From Actinomycetota bacterium (GTDB lineage: Bacteria; Actinomycetota; Acidimicrobiia; Spongiisociales; UBA4744), in the NCBI GenBank assembly GCA_013152275.1, contig JAADGS010000026.1:89771-153770 (forward strand): a stretch of DNA of 64,000 nucleotides, read 5' to 3'. The notes below the pieces were generated by a model, which saw nothing but the letters and a program-made list of their open reading frames with translations, was not told the DNA's origin and did no database searches. Position 1 is the first letter of the stretch, and each line of letters starts with the position of its first letter. The translations under genes were made by a program, and so were the position numbers. Shown here in pieces: positions 35,780 to 45,242 of the stretch.

Positions 35780-36820
35780 ATGAGTGGGCCCGCAAAGAAG
35801 AGTACATCTCCACAAAGCTACCTGGCCGTCATCAAGGTCGTAGGAGTTGGAGGCGGCGGCGTCAACGCCGTCAACCGTATGGTGGATGCGGGCGTTCGGG
35901 GTGTGGAGTTCATCGCGGTGAATACGGACGCGCAGACTCTGCTCATGTCGGATGCAGACGTCAAACTCGACCTTGGGCGGGATATCACGCGCGGCCTCGG
36001 GGCCGGAGCAGATCCCGACGTTGGCAGATCTGCCGCGGAGAGCCATCGAGAGGAGATCGAGGAGATCCTCAAAGGGGCCGACATGGTCTTTGTCACGGCC
36101 GGTGAAGGTGGTGGAACCGGCACGGGAGCGGCTCCCATCGTGGCCGAGATCTCGAAGGAGATCGGAGCGCTGACCGTCGGTGTGGTCACGAGACCTTTCG
36201 GATTCGAAGGCCGGCGCAGATCGGTGCAGGCCGAGCAGGGGATTCAGAGTCTTCGCGAGGCGGTGGACACCCTCATCGTGATTCCGAACGATCGCCTTCT
36301 CGAACTGACGGACCCGAAGACACCGATGGTGGAAGCGTTCAAGATGGCGGATGAGGTGCTGACCGGTGGTGTGGCGGGGATCACAGGTCTGATCACCACA
36401 CCGGGGCTCATCAACGTCGACTTCGCGGACGTCCGCACGATTCTGACCGACGCGGGCACGGCGGTGATGGGAATCGGCCGGTCGTCCGGAGAGGGGCGAG
36501 CCGCACAGGCGGCGCAGCGAGCGATCTCCAGTGGCCTGCTGGAAACATCGATGGAAGGTGCCAGAGGCGTTCTGCTCATGGTCGCGGGTCCAGAAGACAT
36601 GACACTGCACGAAGTGAACGAGGCAGCAACGCTCGTCGCCGACAAGAGCGACGATCAGGCCGATATCATCTTCGGCGCGGTCGTGGACGGCGCGCTGGGC
36701 GACGAAGTTCGCGTTACCGTCATCGCCTCCGGTTTCGATCGTTCCCGGAGCCCGTCGGGATTCGCATCTGGGAGACTTCATGGGGACGATGATCTGATTC
36801 CCAGCTTCGTCCAGGGATGA
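35780..36820 (+). CDS. ftsZ: Cell division GTPase FtsZ
   Basis: 346 residues. Tubulin-like GTPase that forms the Z ring. [15 protein letters not shown] at the start, the tubulin signature [12 protein letters not shown] (about 108-119) and the T7 loop [11 protein letters not shown] are intact. The C-terminal linker is very short, and the protein ends [11 protein letters not shown], a variant of the conserved tail that binds SepF in actinobacteria. GAGGAAG precedes the ATG. There is no ftsA in the cluster; sepF three genes downstream should provide the membrane anchor. Confidence 0.96.
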   Translation: MSGPAKKSTSPQSYLAVIKVVGVGGGGVNAVNRMVDAGVRGVEFIAVNTDAQTLLMSDADVKLDLGRDITRGLGAGADPDVGRSAAESHREEIEEILKGADMVFVTAGEGGGTGTGAAPIVAEISKEIGALTVGVVTRPFGFEGRRRSVQAEQGIQSLREAVDTLIVIPNDRLLELTDPKTPMVEAFKMADEVLTGGVAGITGLITTPGLINVDFADVRTILTDAGTAVMGIGRSSGEGRAAQAAQRAISSGLLETSMEGARGVLLMVAGPEDMTLHEVNEAATLVADKSDDQADIIFGAVVDGALGDEVRVTVIASGFDRSRSPSGFASGRLHGDDDLIPSFVQG

Positions 36821-37428
36821 ATCAGGGCCGTACTGCGTTCAGCACCGCCGAGGCCGGCGACCTGCGATCCGACGCCGGGGCACGCGCCACGTTCGCCGCA
36901 GCACTCGGGATCAGTTCCGAATGGGCGACGGTCCGTCAGGTACACGGCGGAACCGTCGTCCGAGTGCACCGGCCCGGGGATGCCGGCATGGCCGATGCCC
37001 TGTTCACGACCGCATCCGGGCTCCCTGTGGTCATCTTCACCGCGGACTGCTTTGCGGTCGCTCTCTATTGCGATCACGGTGTGGGTATGGCGCACGCGGG
37101 GTGGCGCGGTCTGTCCGCTCGGGTGATTCGCAATCTGAGAGAGGCCATGACCGATGCCGGGGCAGAGCCGACGCACGCGACGATCGGACCGGGAATCGGC
37201 CCCTGCTGCTTCGAGGTGGGCGAGGAAGTGGCTTCCGCGTTTGGCGGGCATGAGGCCGTTACGACGTGGGGAACGCCCAGCGTCGATCTCGCCGGGGTGG
37301 TGCGAGACGAACTCGACGGTCTCGAATGGTGGGAAGATGGGCGATGCACGCACTGTGGAAGTGGATTCTTTTCACACAGGCGTGATCGAACGACGAAGAG
37401 GATGGCAGGCGTGGCATGGTTGCCGTGA
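36817..37428 (+). CDS. pgeF: Polyphenol oxidase/purine nucleosidase-like protein (YfiH, PgeF)
   Basis: 203 residues. The DUF152 family metal site is visible: QVHGG (near 42), [10 protein letters not shown] (near 71), HAGWRG (near 93) and [12 protein letters not shown] (near 124). E. coli YfiH removes wrongly incorporated residues from peptidoglycan precursors, and other members act as purine nucleoside phosphorylases; either activity is possible. ATG overlaps the ftsZ stop (ATGA). The end overlaps yggS by 13 bases. Confidence 0.88.
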   Translation: MNQGRTAFSTAEAGDLRSDAGARATFAAALGISSEWATVRQVHGGTVVRVHRPGDAGMADALFTTASGLPVVIFTADCFAVALYCDHGVGMAHAGWRGLSARVIRNLREAMTDAGAEPTHATIGPGIGPCCFEVGEEVASAFGGHEAVTTWGTPSVDLAGVVRDELDGLEWWEDGRCTHCGSGFFSHRRDRTTKRMAGVAWLP

Positions 37429-38093
37429 GATTGGCCGAGATCGAGACTCGAATTCGACGCGCAACGGAGCGTTCAGGACGCGATCGTGGGGACGTTACGC
37501 TCGTTGCGATAGGAAAAGGACAGCCGGTTGACGTGCTGCAGGCGGCGTACGACGCAGGACAGAGGGTGTTCGGTGAGAACCGGGCACAGGAACTGGTCGC
37601 GAAGGTAGAGCAACTTCCGGGTGACATCGAGTGGCACTTCGTGGGGCACCTTCAACGCAACAAGGCACGGTTGGTGCGCCCCATCGTTTCGTTGCTGCAT
37701 TCGATGGACAGTGTGGCGCTGGGAGCGGCGTGGCTGAAGGGCCCGGGTTTGGCGCCTCCGGCGCTGATCGAGGTCAACATCGGTGACGAGCCCCAGAAGC
37801 CGGGCGTTCGGATCGAGATGGTCGAGGAGATCACGGATCGTCTGATCGCTCTGGGTGTCGACGTTCGCGGTCTGATGGCTGTCCCTCCGATGGCTCAGGA
37901 TCCCGAGGAGGTCAGGCCGTTCTTTCGCAAGTTGGCGGTACTGCGAACCAAACTTGCGCAACGCCGACCGGCGATCACCGAACTCTCGATGGGTATGACG
38001 GATGATTTCGAAGTGGCAATCGAGGAAGGATCAACGATGATACGTCTCGGACGGGCTATCTTTGGTCCTCGCATGACAAGAGGGATCGTATGA
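37416..38093 (+). CDS. PLP homeostasis protein (YggS family)
   Basis: 225 residues, a one-domain alanine-racemase-like barrel that binds PLP but has no known reaction. The N-terminal strand LVAIGKGQPVDVL contains the PLP lysine; most homologues read LVAVSKTKP here. FGENRAQELVAK, WHFVGHLQRNKA, and SMGMTDDFEVAIEEGSTMIR with RLGRAIFG are diagnostic. It is a regular member of actinobacterial division clusters. Overlaps sepF by four bases. Confidence 0.92.
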   Translation: MVAVRLAEIETRIRRATERSGRDRGDVTLVAIGKGQPVDVLQAAYDAGQRVFGENRAQELVAKVEQLPGDIEWHFVGHLQRNKARLVRPIVSLLHSMDSVALGAAWLKGPGLAPPALIEVNIGDEPQKPGVRIEMVEEITDRLIALGVDVRGLMAVPPMAQDPEEVRPFFRKLAVLRTKLAQRRPAITELSMGMTDDFEVAIEEGSTMIRLGRAIFGPRMTRGIV

Positions 38094-38590
38094 GTTCGTT
38101 GTTCCAGAAGGCGCTGCTCTATCTGGGGCTCGTTGACGAAGAAGGCCTCGATGAAGAGCGGTCGGAGGGCGCGGCCGTTGCGCCGCTTCAGTCGAACATT
38201 CGCACGGTGTCCGGCAACGAAGCGCAAGTTCGTGGGCGCAGAGTGGAGCCACCTGAAGAGATCGGTCGACAGGGTGTCTCTGCCATGCGGGCCACTCCTC
38301 GATCCGAGACACGCGCGGATATCGTGACGGCGGTCACGTTCGATGATGCGAAGACGGTCGCCGACCGAATTCGAGGCCGTCAGCCGGTGGTGCTGAACAT
38401 GCGAGACACGGATCCGGACATGGTGCGGCGTCTGATCGACTTCGCCAGCGGTCTCACGTACGGCCTCGACGGTACGATGGGAAAGATCGCCGAAGGTGTG
38501 ATCCTCATCCTCCCGCACGGCCTCAGTCTCGGCCGCGCCGAACGTCGACGTCTCGCAGACCTCGACCTCTATGCCGTGGATGACGAGTAG
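38090..38590 (+). CDS. sepF: SepF, membrane anchor of the Z ring
   Basis: 166 residues. An N-terminal amphipathic stretch (MSSLFQKALLYLGLV) would bind the membrane, a variable acidic linker follows, and the C-terminal SepF domain (about 78-166) has TAVTFDDAKTVADRI, PVVLNMRDTDPDMVRRLIDF and ASGLTYGLDGTMGKIAEGV. It binds the FtsZ tail and replaces FtsA in actinobacteria. The stop is immediately followed by the yggT ATG. Confidence 0.94.
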   Translation: MSSLFQKALLYLGLVDEEGLDEERSEGAAVAPLQSNIRTVSGNEAQVRGRRVEPPEEIGRQGVSAMRATPRSETRADIVTAVTFDDAKTVADRIRGRQPVVLNMRDTDPDMVRRLIDFASGLTYGLDGTMGKIAEGVILILPHGLSLGRAERRRLADLDLYAVDDE

Positions 38591-38842
38591 ATGGCGCTCC
38601 TCTGCAATCTGATCTTCTTTTACGAACTGGTGGTGTTCGCTCGCATTCTCATCGACTGGTTCCAAGTGCCGTTCGATCATCCGGTGGCGAAGTTTCGTGA
38701 TGTGCTTGCCGTTGTCGTGGATCCGGTGCTGCGACCCTTGCGGCGCGTGATCCCGCCGCTTCGCATGGGAGGGATGGCGCTGGACCTGTCGCCGCTGGTG
38801 CTATTGATTGGTTTGTCCCTTCTTCAAGGAATCGTATGTTGA
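38591..38842 (+). CDS. YggT-family membrane protein
   Basis: 83 residues with two hydrophobic helices (about 3-22 and 62-80) joined by a segment typical of YggT (LIDWFQVPFDHPVAKF, DPVLRPLRRVIPP). Function is unknown; the gene nearly always sits between sepF and divIVA in Gram-positive bacteria, suggesting a role in division or envelope growth. Confidence 0.9.
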   Translation: MALLCNLIFFYELVVFARILIDWFQVPFDHPVAKFRDVLAVVVDPVLRPLRRVIPPLRMGGMALDLSPLVLLIGLSLLQGIVC

Positions 38843-38884
38843 ACCGGGCTATGCTGCCGATGGCGGACGCTCAAAGGTGGTTGC

Positions 38885-39559
38885 ATGTCGTTGAATCCGA
38901 TTGATATCGAACAGAAGACGTTCCGTGTTGCTCTCCGGGGCTATGCCGAAGAAGAAGTCGACGCGTTTCTCGATGAGATCGTTGCATCGATGAGATCGTA
39001 CGAGAAGGGGCTCCAGGAGGCCCAGGAACGCATCAGAGAGCTCGAACGTCGGCTTTCGGAAACCCAGGAGTCCGAAGATCGGATCAGGAAGACTCTCGTC
39101 ATCGCGCAAAAGACCGCAGACGAAGTGGTTCGCGAGGCGCGCTTCGAGGCGCAACAGATCCTGTCCGAGGCGCGGCTCGACGCTTCGGAGATCGAGACCG
39201 AACAGGCCAGGCGCCGCGAACGTCTGGGATCAGAGGTCGGCATGCTCCAGAGAGTCGTCGGAGAGTTGCGGACCCACGTGCGCGACCTGACGGAGCGTCT
39301 CTTGACAGAGGTGGAGGATGTGGAGGCCACCATGTCGAGTGTCATTCCAGACGAATACAGGGAACCGGAACCGGAACCGGGCTCCGAGCCGATCGAAGAG
39401 GGATTCGAGGGCGTCGGTGCCGCGGACGAATCCTCCGAGGCCGTGGAGCGGACGGACGAGATCGACGATTCTGAGGACGAAGAGAGCTTCGACGAAGTTG
39501 AGACCGGAGAAGTCTATCTGGACTCGGGTCGACGTCCGTGGGAACGCTACGGCGACTGA
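38885..39559 (+). CDS. divIVA: DivIVA/Wag31 polar growth and division protein
   Basis: 224 residues. The N-terminal DivIVA domain (LNPIDIEQKTFRVALRGYAEEEVDAF, split here as residues 3-27) senses curved membrane; coiled coils run through about 35-150 (EAQERIRELERRLSETQES). An acidic tail with EPEPEPGSEP and repeated Glu/Asp ends in SGRRPWERYGD. In actinobacteria DivIVA organises polar wall growth. AAAGGTGG precedes the ATG. It is the last gene of the cluster. Confidence 0.92.
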   Translation: MSLNPIDIEQKTFRVALRGYAEEEVDAFLDEIVASMRSYEKGLQEAQERIRELERRLSETQESEDRIRKTLVIAQKTADEVVREARFEAQQILSEARLDASEIETEQARRRERLGSEVGMLQRVVGELRTHVRDLTERLLTEVEDVEATMSSVIPDEYREPEPEPGSEPIEEGFEGVGAADESSEAVERTDEIDDSEDEESFDEVETGEVYLDSGRRPWERYGD

Positions 39560-39571
39560 GCCGGCCGGGAA

Positions 39572-39610
39572 CCAGGTACTCGAAATCCGGTACTCGAGCG
39601 AAGCTCGCCT
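39572..39610. repeat. Heptamer-related element, copy I
   Basis: Two GGTACTCGA units 17 bases apart are followed by a small CGAGC-GAA-GCTCG hairpin. The GAGCGAAGC motif also occurs next to copy D (7.5 kb) and, altered, next to copy H (0.9 kb). It lies between the convergent divIVA and ileS genes and might aid termination. Confidence 0.4.
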
Positions 39611-39613
39611 CGC

Positions 39614-42600
39614 CTAACTCGCTCGTTCGATGTGCACGTGGACCGTCGCGCCGTCGATGTTCAACGTCTGACCATCTTCCACAGTGCCGACGTGCTCGAA
39701 ACTGCGCGCGAGCACCTCGGTCATGATCAGCTCACGATGCCGCTCGAGTGCTTCTGTCAGGCTCGCGTCATCAGTCGACCATAGTGCCGTGATGCGGTCG
39801 CTGACGGCGAGTCCACCGTCACGGCGCAGCTGCTGAATCCGGTTGATGAGTTCTCGGGCCAACCCTTCGGCACGGAGCTCGTCGGAGAGGTTCACGTCGA
39901 GGACGACCGACAGGGGCCCCTCGGCCGCGACGACCATCCCGGGTTTCGGGCTGCGTTGCACGACGATGTCGGCGGAGGTGATTCGGCGACCCAGGATCTC
40001 CACGGGCGTTCCGGCGAGGATCGACTCGATCGAGTCTCTGGACAGGTCGGCGATCGCTGAGGCAACGTCGCGAATCGCCGCTCCGAGACGCGGTCCGAGA
40101 GCCCTGAAGTTGGCCTTCGCGCGGATGTCGACCGCAACGCTCTCATCGACACCGGTGAGGACCTGTTTGACGTTCAGTTCGTCCGCGATGATGGATGCAT
40201 GGGCGTTGATCGCCTCGAGGATCAGCTCGTCGCCGGCGAAGACGGTGATTGATCGCAACGGCTGTCTGACTCTGAGGCTGTTCGCAACCCTGAGCGAGCG
40301 ACCGAGCGTGACGACCGAGCGTACGGTCGCCATCTGCCGTTCGAGCGTGCCGTCGATGAGATCTCTTCTCGCAAGGGGGTAGTCGGAGAGGTGCACGCCG
40401 GCAGGTCCCTGCTCGCCAGGTTCCCGCTGGGTGACGACCAGGCCCTGGTAGATCTCTTCGGTGACGAACGGAAGGACGGGTGCAATGACCTTCGAGAAGG
40501 TCACCAGGACGTCATAGAGGGTCGCAAACGCACTGAGCTTGTCACTGTCGCTTGCTTCACGGGCACGCCAGAAGCGCCGCCGCGAGCGTCGGATGTACCA
40601 GTTGGTGAGATGATCGATGAACTCGATCATCGGCGGTACGACCGCGTACAGGTAGTAGCCCTCCATCATCTCGTTCACTCTCGAGATCAGGCTTTGCAGC
40701 ATCGACAGAATCCACCGGTCGAGCTCAGGTCGGTCACCGGGCGGTGGCGCCGCAGCGAGGTCCTGGCGCGTGATGCCGTCGGCCTCCGCGTACGTCGTGA
40801 AGAATGAATACGCATTCCAGAGGGGGAGGATGACGGTCCGGGTCACCTCTTTGACGCCTGCCTCCGTGAAACGCAGCGGTTCGGCTCTCAGCAGTGGTGA
40901 GTTGATGAGGTAGGCGCGCAACGGATCTGCGCCATAGGAGGAGAGCACCTCCATCGGGTCCGGATAGTTCTTCAGGCTCTTGGACATCTTGTGTCCGTCC
41001 TCTGCGAGGATCATGCCGTTCACAACGCAGTTGCGGAAGGGCATCTCATCGAAGATCGCACTGGCAAGGACGAGCAGCGTGTAGAACCATCCTCTTGTCT
41101 GATCGAGTCCCTCGGCGATGAAGTCTGCAGGGAACTTGAGATCGAACGTGTCGGCGTTCTCGAACGGGTAGTGGTGCTGCGCGTACGGCATCGAGCCCGA
41201 CTCGAACCAGACGTCGAGAACCTCGGGGACGCGGTGCATGACGGCTCCGCACTCAGGGCACGGGATAGTGACCTCGTCGACGATGTGCTTGTGCAGATCG
41301 GTGAGACGAACGCCCGATTCTGCTTCCAGTTCGTCAACGGAGCCGATGCACGTCTGGTGGCTGCACGACTCACATTCCCAGACCGGGATACAGCTTCCCC
41401 AGTACCGATTCCTGCTGATCGCCCAGTCCCTGGCGTTTTCGAGCCAGTTGCCGAAGCGCTTCCTGCCGACGTAGTCGGGAACCCAGTGGATTTGCTCGTT
41501 GAGGTCGACCATCCGGTCCTTGATGGCCTCCACCTTGACGAACCAAGTTGGGATCGCCTTGTAGATGAGCGGGGTGTGGGTGCGGTAGCAGAAAGGGTAG
41601 GAGTGGCGAATCTGCTCGCGTTTCACCAGCAGACCGCGTCGCTCGAGCAGCTCGATGAGCACTGCGTCCGCATCTTTGACGTACATGCCGGCAACATCGG
41701 GCACATCTTCGGTGAAGCGCGCCTCGGCGTTCACCGGGTCCACGAGCACGTCGAGTCCGGCGTTCCGTAGAGCGTAGAAGTCGGCTTCTCCATACGCCGG
41801 TGCCATGTGGACGAGGCCGGTCCCGTCTTCGGTGGTCACCTCGGCGCTGGAGATCACCCGGAAGGCGCCGTTCTCCCGTTCGGTCTCGAAGTAGTCGAAC
41901 GGAGGCTTGTATGCGGCACCGACGAGCTCTCGTCCCGATGCCGTTGCCACCACCTCGCCATCCGGCCAGAGGTCGTCCTTGCGGGCTTCGGCCACCCAGT
42001 GTCGCTCATGGTCGCGCAGGACCGCCACATAGGAGATGTCTTCCCCGACTGCGACAGCGAGGTTTCCGGGCAGCGTCCACGGGGTCGTCGTCCAGACGAC
42101 GAAATAGTCGCCTTCGCGTACAGGCCCGTGCGACCGCAAGACGGGGAGGCGTACGGTGATTGCCGGATCGTCGACGTCACGGTATTCGAGGTTGGCCTCG
42201 AAGTTCGAAAGGGGTGTTGAAGCTCCCCATGAATACGGGAGTACCTTGAAGGCGCGGTAGATGAGGCCCTTCTTCCAAAGCTGCTGGAAGACCCACCAGA
42301 CACTCTCCATGAAGTCGAGGTCCATGGTCTTGTAGTCGTCCTGGAAATCCACCCAGCGTCCGATGCGGCGGGTGATCCGCTCCCACGCCTCGGTGTTGGT
42401 CTGGACCCGGGCCCGGCATGCCTCGTTGAAACGTCGAACGCCGTAGGCCTCGACATCTCTGGGACCGTTGAGACCGAGAGCCTCCTGTACCTCCATCTCG
42501 ATGGGAAGACCGTGGGTATCCCATCCGAACCGCCGTACGACCTTGTGCCCACGCATCGTCCAATAGCGAGGCACGATGTCCTTGATCACTCCGGCGAGGA

Positions 42601-42787
42601 GGTTCCCGTAGTGGGGACTGCCCGTTGCGAACGGAGGACCGTCGTAGAAGGTGTACTCGGACTCCTGGGGGCGCATCTCGACCGATGTGTGGAAGGCGTC
42701 GATCTCGTCCCACAGATCGAGGATGCGTTCCTCGAGTTCCGGGAAGGATACGCTTGGTTGAACTCGGGTGAAGTGCTTGTCGTTCAT
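39614..42787 (-). CDS. ileS: Isoleucyl-tRNA synthetase (eukaryote-like type)
   Basis: 1057 residues. Charges tRNA-Ile with isoleucine and edits valine. The adenylate motif appears as GSPHYGNLLAGVIKD (about 57-71), where HYGN replaces HIGH, and the second motif as GHKMSKSLKNYPDP. The region RRFGWDTHGLPIE is also typical. Length, HYG form and the long C-terminal part match the type that includes mycobacterial IleRS and eukaryotic enzymes, a group often insensitive to mupirocin. ATG 42787 starts at the conserved FTRVQPSVSFPELE; about 200 residues of open frame upstream are not homologous. Confidence 0.94.
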   Translation of the reverse strand: MNDKHFTRVQPSVSFPELEERILDLWDEIDAFHTSVEMRPQESEYTFYDGPPFATGSPHYGNLLAGVIKDIVPRYWTMRGHKVVRRFGWDTHGLPIEMEVQEALGLNGPRDVEAYGVRRFNEACRARVQTNTEAWERITRRIGRWVDFQDDYKTMDLDFMESVWWVFQQLWKKGLIYRAFKVLPYSWGASTPLSNFEANLEYRDVDDPAITVRLPVLRSHGPVREGDYFVVWTTTPWTLPGNLAVAVGEDISYVAVLRDHERHWVAEARKDDLWPDGEVVATASGRELVGAAYKPPFDYFETERENGAFRVISSAEVTTEDGTGLVHMAPAYGEADFYALRNAGLDVLVDPVNAEARFTEDVPDVAGMYVKDADAVLIELLERRGLLVKREQIRHSYPFCYRTHTPLIYKAIPTWFVKVEAIKDRMVDLNEQIHWVPDYVGRKRFGNWLENARDWAISRNRYWGSCIPVWECESCSHQTCIGSVDELEAESGVRLTDLHKHIVDEVTIPCPECGAVMHRVPEVLDVWFESGSMPYAQHHYPFENADTFDLKFPADFIAEGLDQTRGWFYTLLVLASAIFDEMPFRNCVVNGMILAEDGHKMSKSLKNYPDPMEVLSSYGADPLRAYLINSPLLRAEPLRFTEAGVKEVTRTVILPLWNAYSFFTTYAEADGITRQDLAAAPPPGDRPELDRWILSMLQSLISRVNEMMEGYYLYAVVPPMIEFIDHLTNWYIRRSRRRFWRAREASDSDKLSAFATLYDVLVTFSKVIAPVLPFVTEEIYQGLVVTQREPGEQGPAGVHLSDYPLARRDLIDGTLERQMATVRSVVTLGRSLRVANSLRVRQPLRSITVFAGDELILEAINAHASIIADELNVKQVLTGVDESVAVDIRAKANFRALGPRLGAAIRDVASAIADLSRDSIESILAGTPVEILGRRITSADIVVQRSPKPGMVVAAEGPLSVVLDVNLSDELRAEGLARELINRIQQLRRDGGLAVSDRITALWSTDDASLTEALERHRELIMTEVLARSFEHVGTVEDGQTLNIDGATVHVHIERAS

Positions 42788-42898
42788 GTCGGTTCGAGCA
42801 TCGTAGCGGCCGGCGTCCAGGATCCGGTTTCCGAACCTCCGAGTTGCTTCTCCACGATGCCTGAACATCGGTGGTGGCCCACTCGTTACCCTTGTGTC

Positions 42899-43189
42899 GT
42901 GTCGCCGTTTCATGCCCATCCGGAAGGAACCGAGGTCGTCGTCTGGGTCGTTCCCGGCGCATCGCGGACCGAAGTGGCCGGTCTGCACGACGGAGCGCTG
43001 AGAGTGCGAGTCGCTGCTCCTCCCGAAGGCGGGAAGGCGAACAAGGCCGTGGTACGTCTGATTTCGGCGAAGACCGGTGGGAGAGTTCGTCTGCTGTCCG
43101 GCACTGCCTCGCGTCGGAAACGCCTGCTGATCGAAGGCAAGACTCCGCGAGAAGCGGCGGGGAGTCTGTTGAGTGGCGCCGGTTCGTAG
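42899..43189 (+). CDS. DUF167 (YggU) protein
   Basis: 96 residues. The family core VRVAAPPEGGKANKAVVRLI and the later LLSGTASRRKRLLIEG are clear. Function unknown; in many bacteria it lies near yggS/yggT and division genes, as here. GTG start at 42899, divergent from ileS. The stop codon lies inside the first units of the heptamer element that follows. Confidence 0.82.
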   Translation: MSPFHAHPEGTEVVVWVVPGASRTEVAGLHDGALRVRVAAPPEGGKANKAVVRLISAKTGGRVRLLSGTASRRKRLLIEGKTPREAAGSLLSGAGS

Positions 43190-43270
43190 TTCGTGCTTCG
43201 TATTCCGAACCTGGTATTTCGTATTTCGTATCGCGATGCAGCAGTGATGCAGGACCGCGGGGCGGTGTGA
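43184..43270 (+). repeat. Dispersed heptamer element, copy B (type copy)
   Basis: Most complete copy: degenerate TTCGTAG/TTCGTGC/TTCGTAT units, then TATTTCGTATTTCGTATCGC, a GATGCAGCAGTGATGCAG block and GACCGCGGGGCGGTGTGAC. It begins in the last codons of the DUF167 gene and fills the gap before the zinc-finger gene. Confidence 0.75.
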
Positions 43271-43440
43271 CGCCTCGAGTGCAACGGCCCCGTGTTGATC
43301 GGTGGGCAAACCAGTCGCCGGTTTCGCTCTGTCGGTTCTCGGCAAGAGTGTGCGGTTCCGGTTACCGGAGACTGAGCTTTGGGCACTCCTCATCTCATGA
43401 TCTGTGCACAGGCCGGCAAGGTGCTATCTTCTCGTGGACT

Positions 43441-43812
43441 ATGACCCGTCAACTCTCGCCCTCCACCCTGGAGAAGTACCGGCGCCGCCTCGAGAAGGAC
43501 CGGCAGGAGTTTCGACAGACGATCGACGCTCATCTGAAAGATCTCGAGGAAGCTCGGCTGGCCCAGGCGGCCGGAGAGCGCAGTGCCGATCCGACCAGTA
43601 CGGAGACCGGTTCCGCTGCAACGGTGTTCCAAGCCGAGCTTTCCCTGGTCCGCAACACCAGAGAGTTGCTCGCGCAAGTCGATGACGCTCTCCGCAGGCT
43701 CGATGCCGGTAGCTATGGGATTTGTGTGGACTGTGGGAAAGACATTCCGGCTGCACGGCTGTCGGCGCTCCCTTACACGACGTTGTGCGTCGAGTGCGCG
43801 GCAAGACGTTGA
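43441..43812 (+). CDS. TraR/DksA-type zinc finger protein
   Basis: 123 residues: a helical, Glu/Arg-rich N-terminal half (coiled coil, about 10-85) and a four-cysteine zinc finger CVDCGKD...CVECA near residues 98-121. DksA relatives act in the secondary channel of RNA polymerase, but actinobacterial members lack the DXXDXA tip seen in E. coli DksA, and I see none here, so transcription control is only inferred. ATG at 43441. Its end overlaps the lspA start region. Confidence 0.85.
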   Translation: MTRQLSPSTLEKYRRRLEKDRQEFRQTIDAHLKDLEEARLAQAAGERSADPTSTETGSAATVFQAELSLVRNTRELLAQVDDALRRLDAGSYGICVDCGKDIPAARLSALPYTTLCVECAARR

Positions 43813-44267
43813 GGCGAAAGGCGACTGCGGTCGTCCTTGGAGCGTTCGTGGTGGCGCTCGATCAGGCCACCAAGGCGTGGGCCCTCAAGGGGATTCCGCC
43901 GAACGAGAGCATCATTCTGATCCCTGGGTGGCTTCGACTCCATGTGACGGAGAACTCCGGTGTGGCCTTCAGCATGCTCCAGGGCGCCGGATCGTTCCTC
44001 GTTCTGGCAATCATCGTCGCCGTCATCGTGATTCTTCTGGCGATTCGATCTTCGGAGGGATGGTGGGAGACGCTCAGCCTGGGTCTGGTTCTCGGGGGGG
44101 CCATGGGCAACCTGGTCGACCGGCTGACCAGAGGCCCCGGCTTCTCCGACGGCAGGGTTGTCGACTGGATCGACCCGTCGTTCTTTCCGACATTCAACCT
44201 TGCCGACATATCCATCACCGTCGGGGTCGCGCTGCTGCTGCTTTTCAGTGTTCTGTCACGTGAATAG
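43794..44267 (+). CDS. lspA: Lipoprotein signal peptidase II
   Basis: About 157 residues and four membrane helices. Removes the signal peptide from diacylglyceryl-modified prolipoproteins. The two catalytic aspartates lie in GNLVDRLTRG and FNLADISITVG, and VTENSGVAFSML is the third family motif. The start is uncertain: GTG 43794 (chosen), GTG 43785 or TTG 43809, which forms a TTGA overlap with the preceding stop. rluD-type genes follow lspA in many genomes, as here. Confidence 0.92.
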   Translation: MRGKTLRRKATAVVLGAFVVALDQATKAWALKGIPPNESIILIPGWLRLHVTENSGVAFSMLQGAGSFLVLAIIVAVIVILLAIRSSEGWWETLSLGLVLGGAMGNLVDRLTRGPGFSDGRVVDWIDPSFFPTFNLADISITVGVALLLLFSVLSRE

Positions 44268-44312
44268 CGTGTGGGGCGGCCTTGGGGTCAATAAGAGTCT
44301 TCGAGAGCGGAC

Positions 44313-45242
44313 ATGATCATTCGAGTCGATGCCGGGCTGGCCGGCGAACGGGCAGACAAGATCGTTGCGATGCTCGCGCAGGTAAGTCGTGGTGTGGCTC
44401 GCCGACTGATCGACTCGGGAGCAGTGCAGATCGAGGGATCTCCGGTGGCACCGAAGGATCGCCTGGATGTCGGCGCGGTGATCTCGGTCGAGTTCCCGGC
44501 GGTCGAGATGCTGGAGCCCGAGGAGGTTGCCTTCGAGGTGCGCCACGAAGATGCCGATGTCGCAGTGATCGACAAGCCTGCGGGCATCGTCGTTCATCCG
44601 GGCACAGGGGTGATCGGAGGGACGCTTGCCGGTGGTCTGCTGTTCCGGTGGCCGCAGATCCGCGGCGTCGGCCAGGAGAATCGGTGGGGGATCGTCCATC
44701 GATTGGACCGGGATACGTCAGGGCTTCTTGCCGTAGCACTCACCGAAGCTGCTTACGAAGGCTTGACAGCGGCCATCAGGGCTCGCGAGGTCTCCCGGAC
44801 CTACCTCGCTCTTGTTCAGGGCGGTTTCGTGCTTCCCGGCGGCACGATCGATGCACCGATCGGACGGGACCCACGGCGTCCGACACGTCGTGTCGTACGA
44901 CGGGAGGGTCGACCGGCCAGGACGCACTATCGGCGCCTCGCCGGCTGGAGCGATCCAGGTGTCAGCCTTCTCGAAGTGCAACTCGAGACGGGGCGAACCC
45001 ATCAGATCAGAGTTCATCTCGAATCAATCGGGCATCCCGTCATCGGTGATCGTGCCTACGGGTCGACCGGTCCCAGGATGCCTTGTGTCGAACGGATGTG
45101 GCTTCACGCGGTGTCGCTGTCGTTCGAGCATCCGATAACCGGAGTGAGCGTCGACGTCACATCTCCGTTGCCGAGCGACCTGCAGAGCACGCTCGACGAG
45201 TTGGGAAATGCCGACGTCGGGGGTTACCCGAAGAACACCTGA
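44313..45242 (+). CDS. Pseudouridine synthase, RluA/RluD family
   Basis: 309 residues. An S4-like RNA-binding domain (about 12-60, ADKIVAMLAQVSRGVARRLI) precedes the catalytic domain with HRLDRDTSGLLAVA, where the Asp is the nucleophile (near 132), and RTHQIRVHLESIGHPVIGD. Most likely modifies helix 69 of 23S rRNA as RluD does. It partly overlaps the end of the convergent pfkA by 19 bases. Confidence 0.9.
   Translation: MIIRVDAGLAGERADKIVAMLAQVSRGVARRLIDSGAVQIEGSPVAPKDRLDVGAVISVEFPAVEMLEPEEVAFEVRHEDADVAVIDKPAGIVVHPGTGVIGGTLAGGLLFRWPQIRGVGQENRWGIVHRLDRDTSGLLAVALTEAAYEGLTAAIRAREVSRTYLALVQGGFVLPGGTIDAPIGRDPRRPTRRVVRREGRPARTHYRRLAGWSDPGVSLLEVQLETGRTHQIRVHLESIGHPVIGDRAYGSTGPRMPCVERMWLHAVSLSFEHPITGVSVDVTSPLPSDLQSTLDELGNADVGGYPKNT

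Noticed and set aside
42788..43393. 200-residue N-terminal extension of ileS
   Set aside because: The extension is opposite the DUF167 gene and runs through a heptamer element; homology starts at the ATG at 42787.
43399..43432. Promoter before the TraR/DksA-like gene
   Set aside because: TATCTT is an acceptable -10, but no good -35 lies 16-18 bases upstream.
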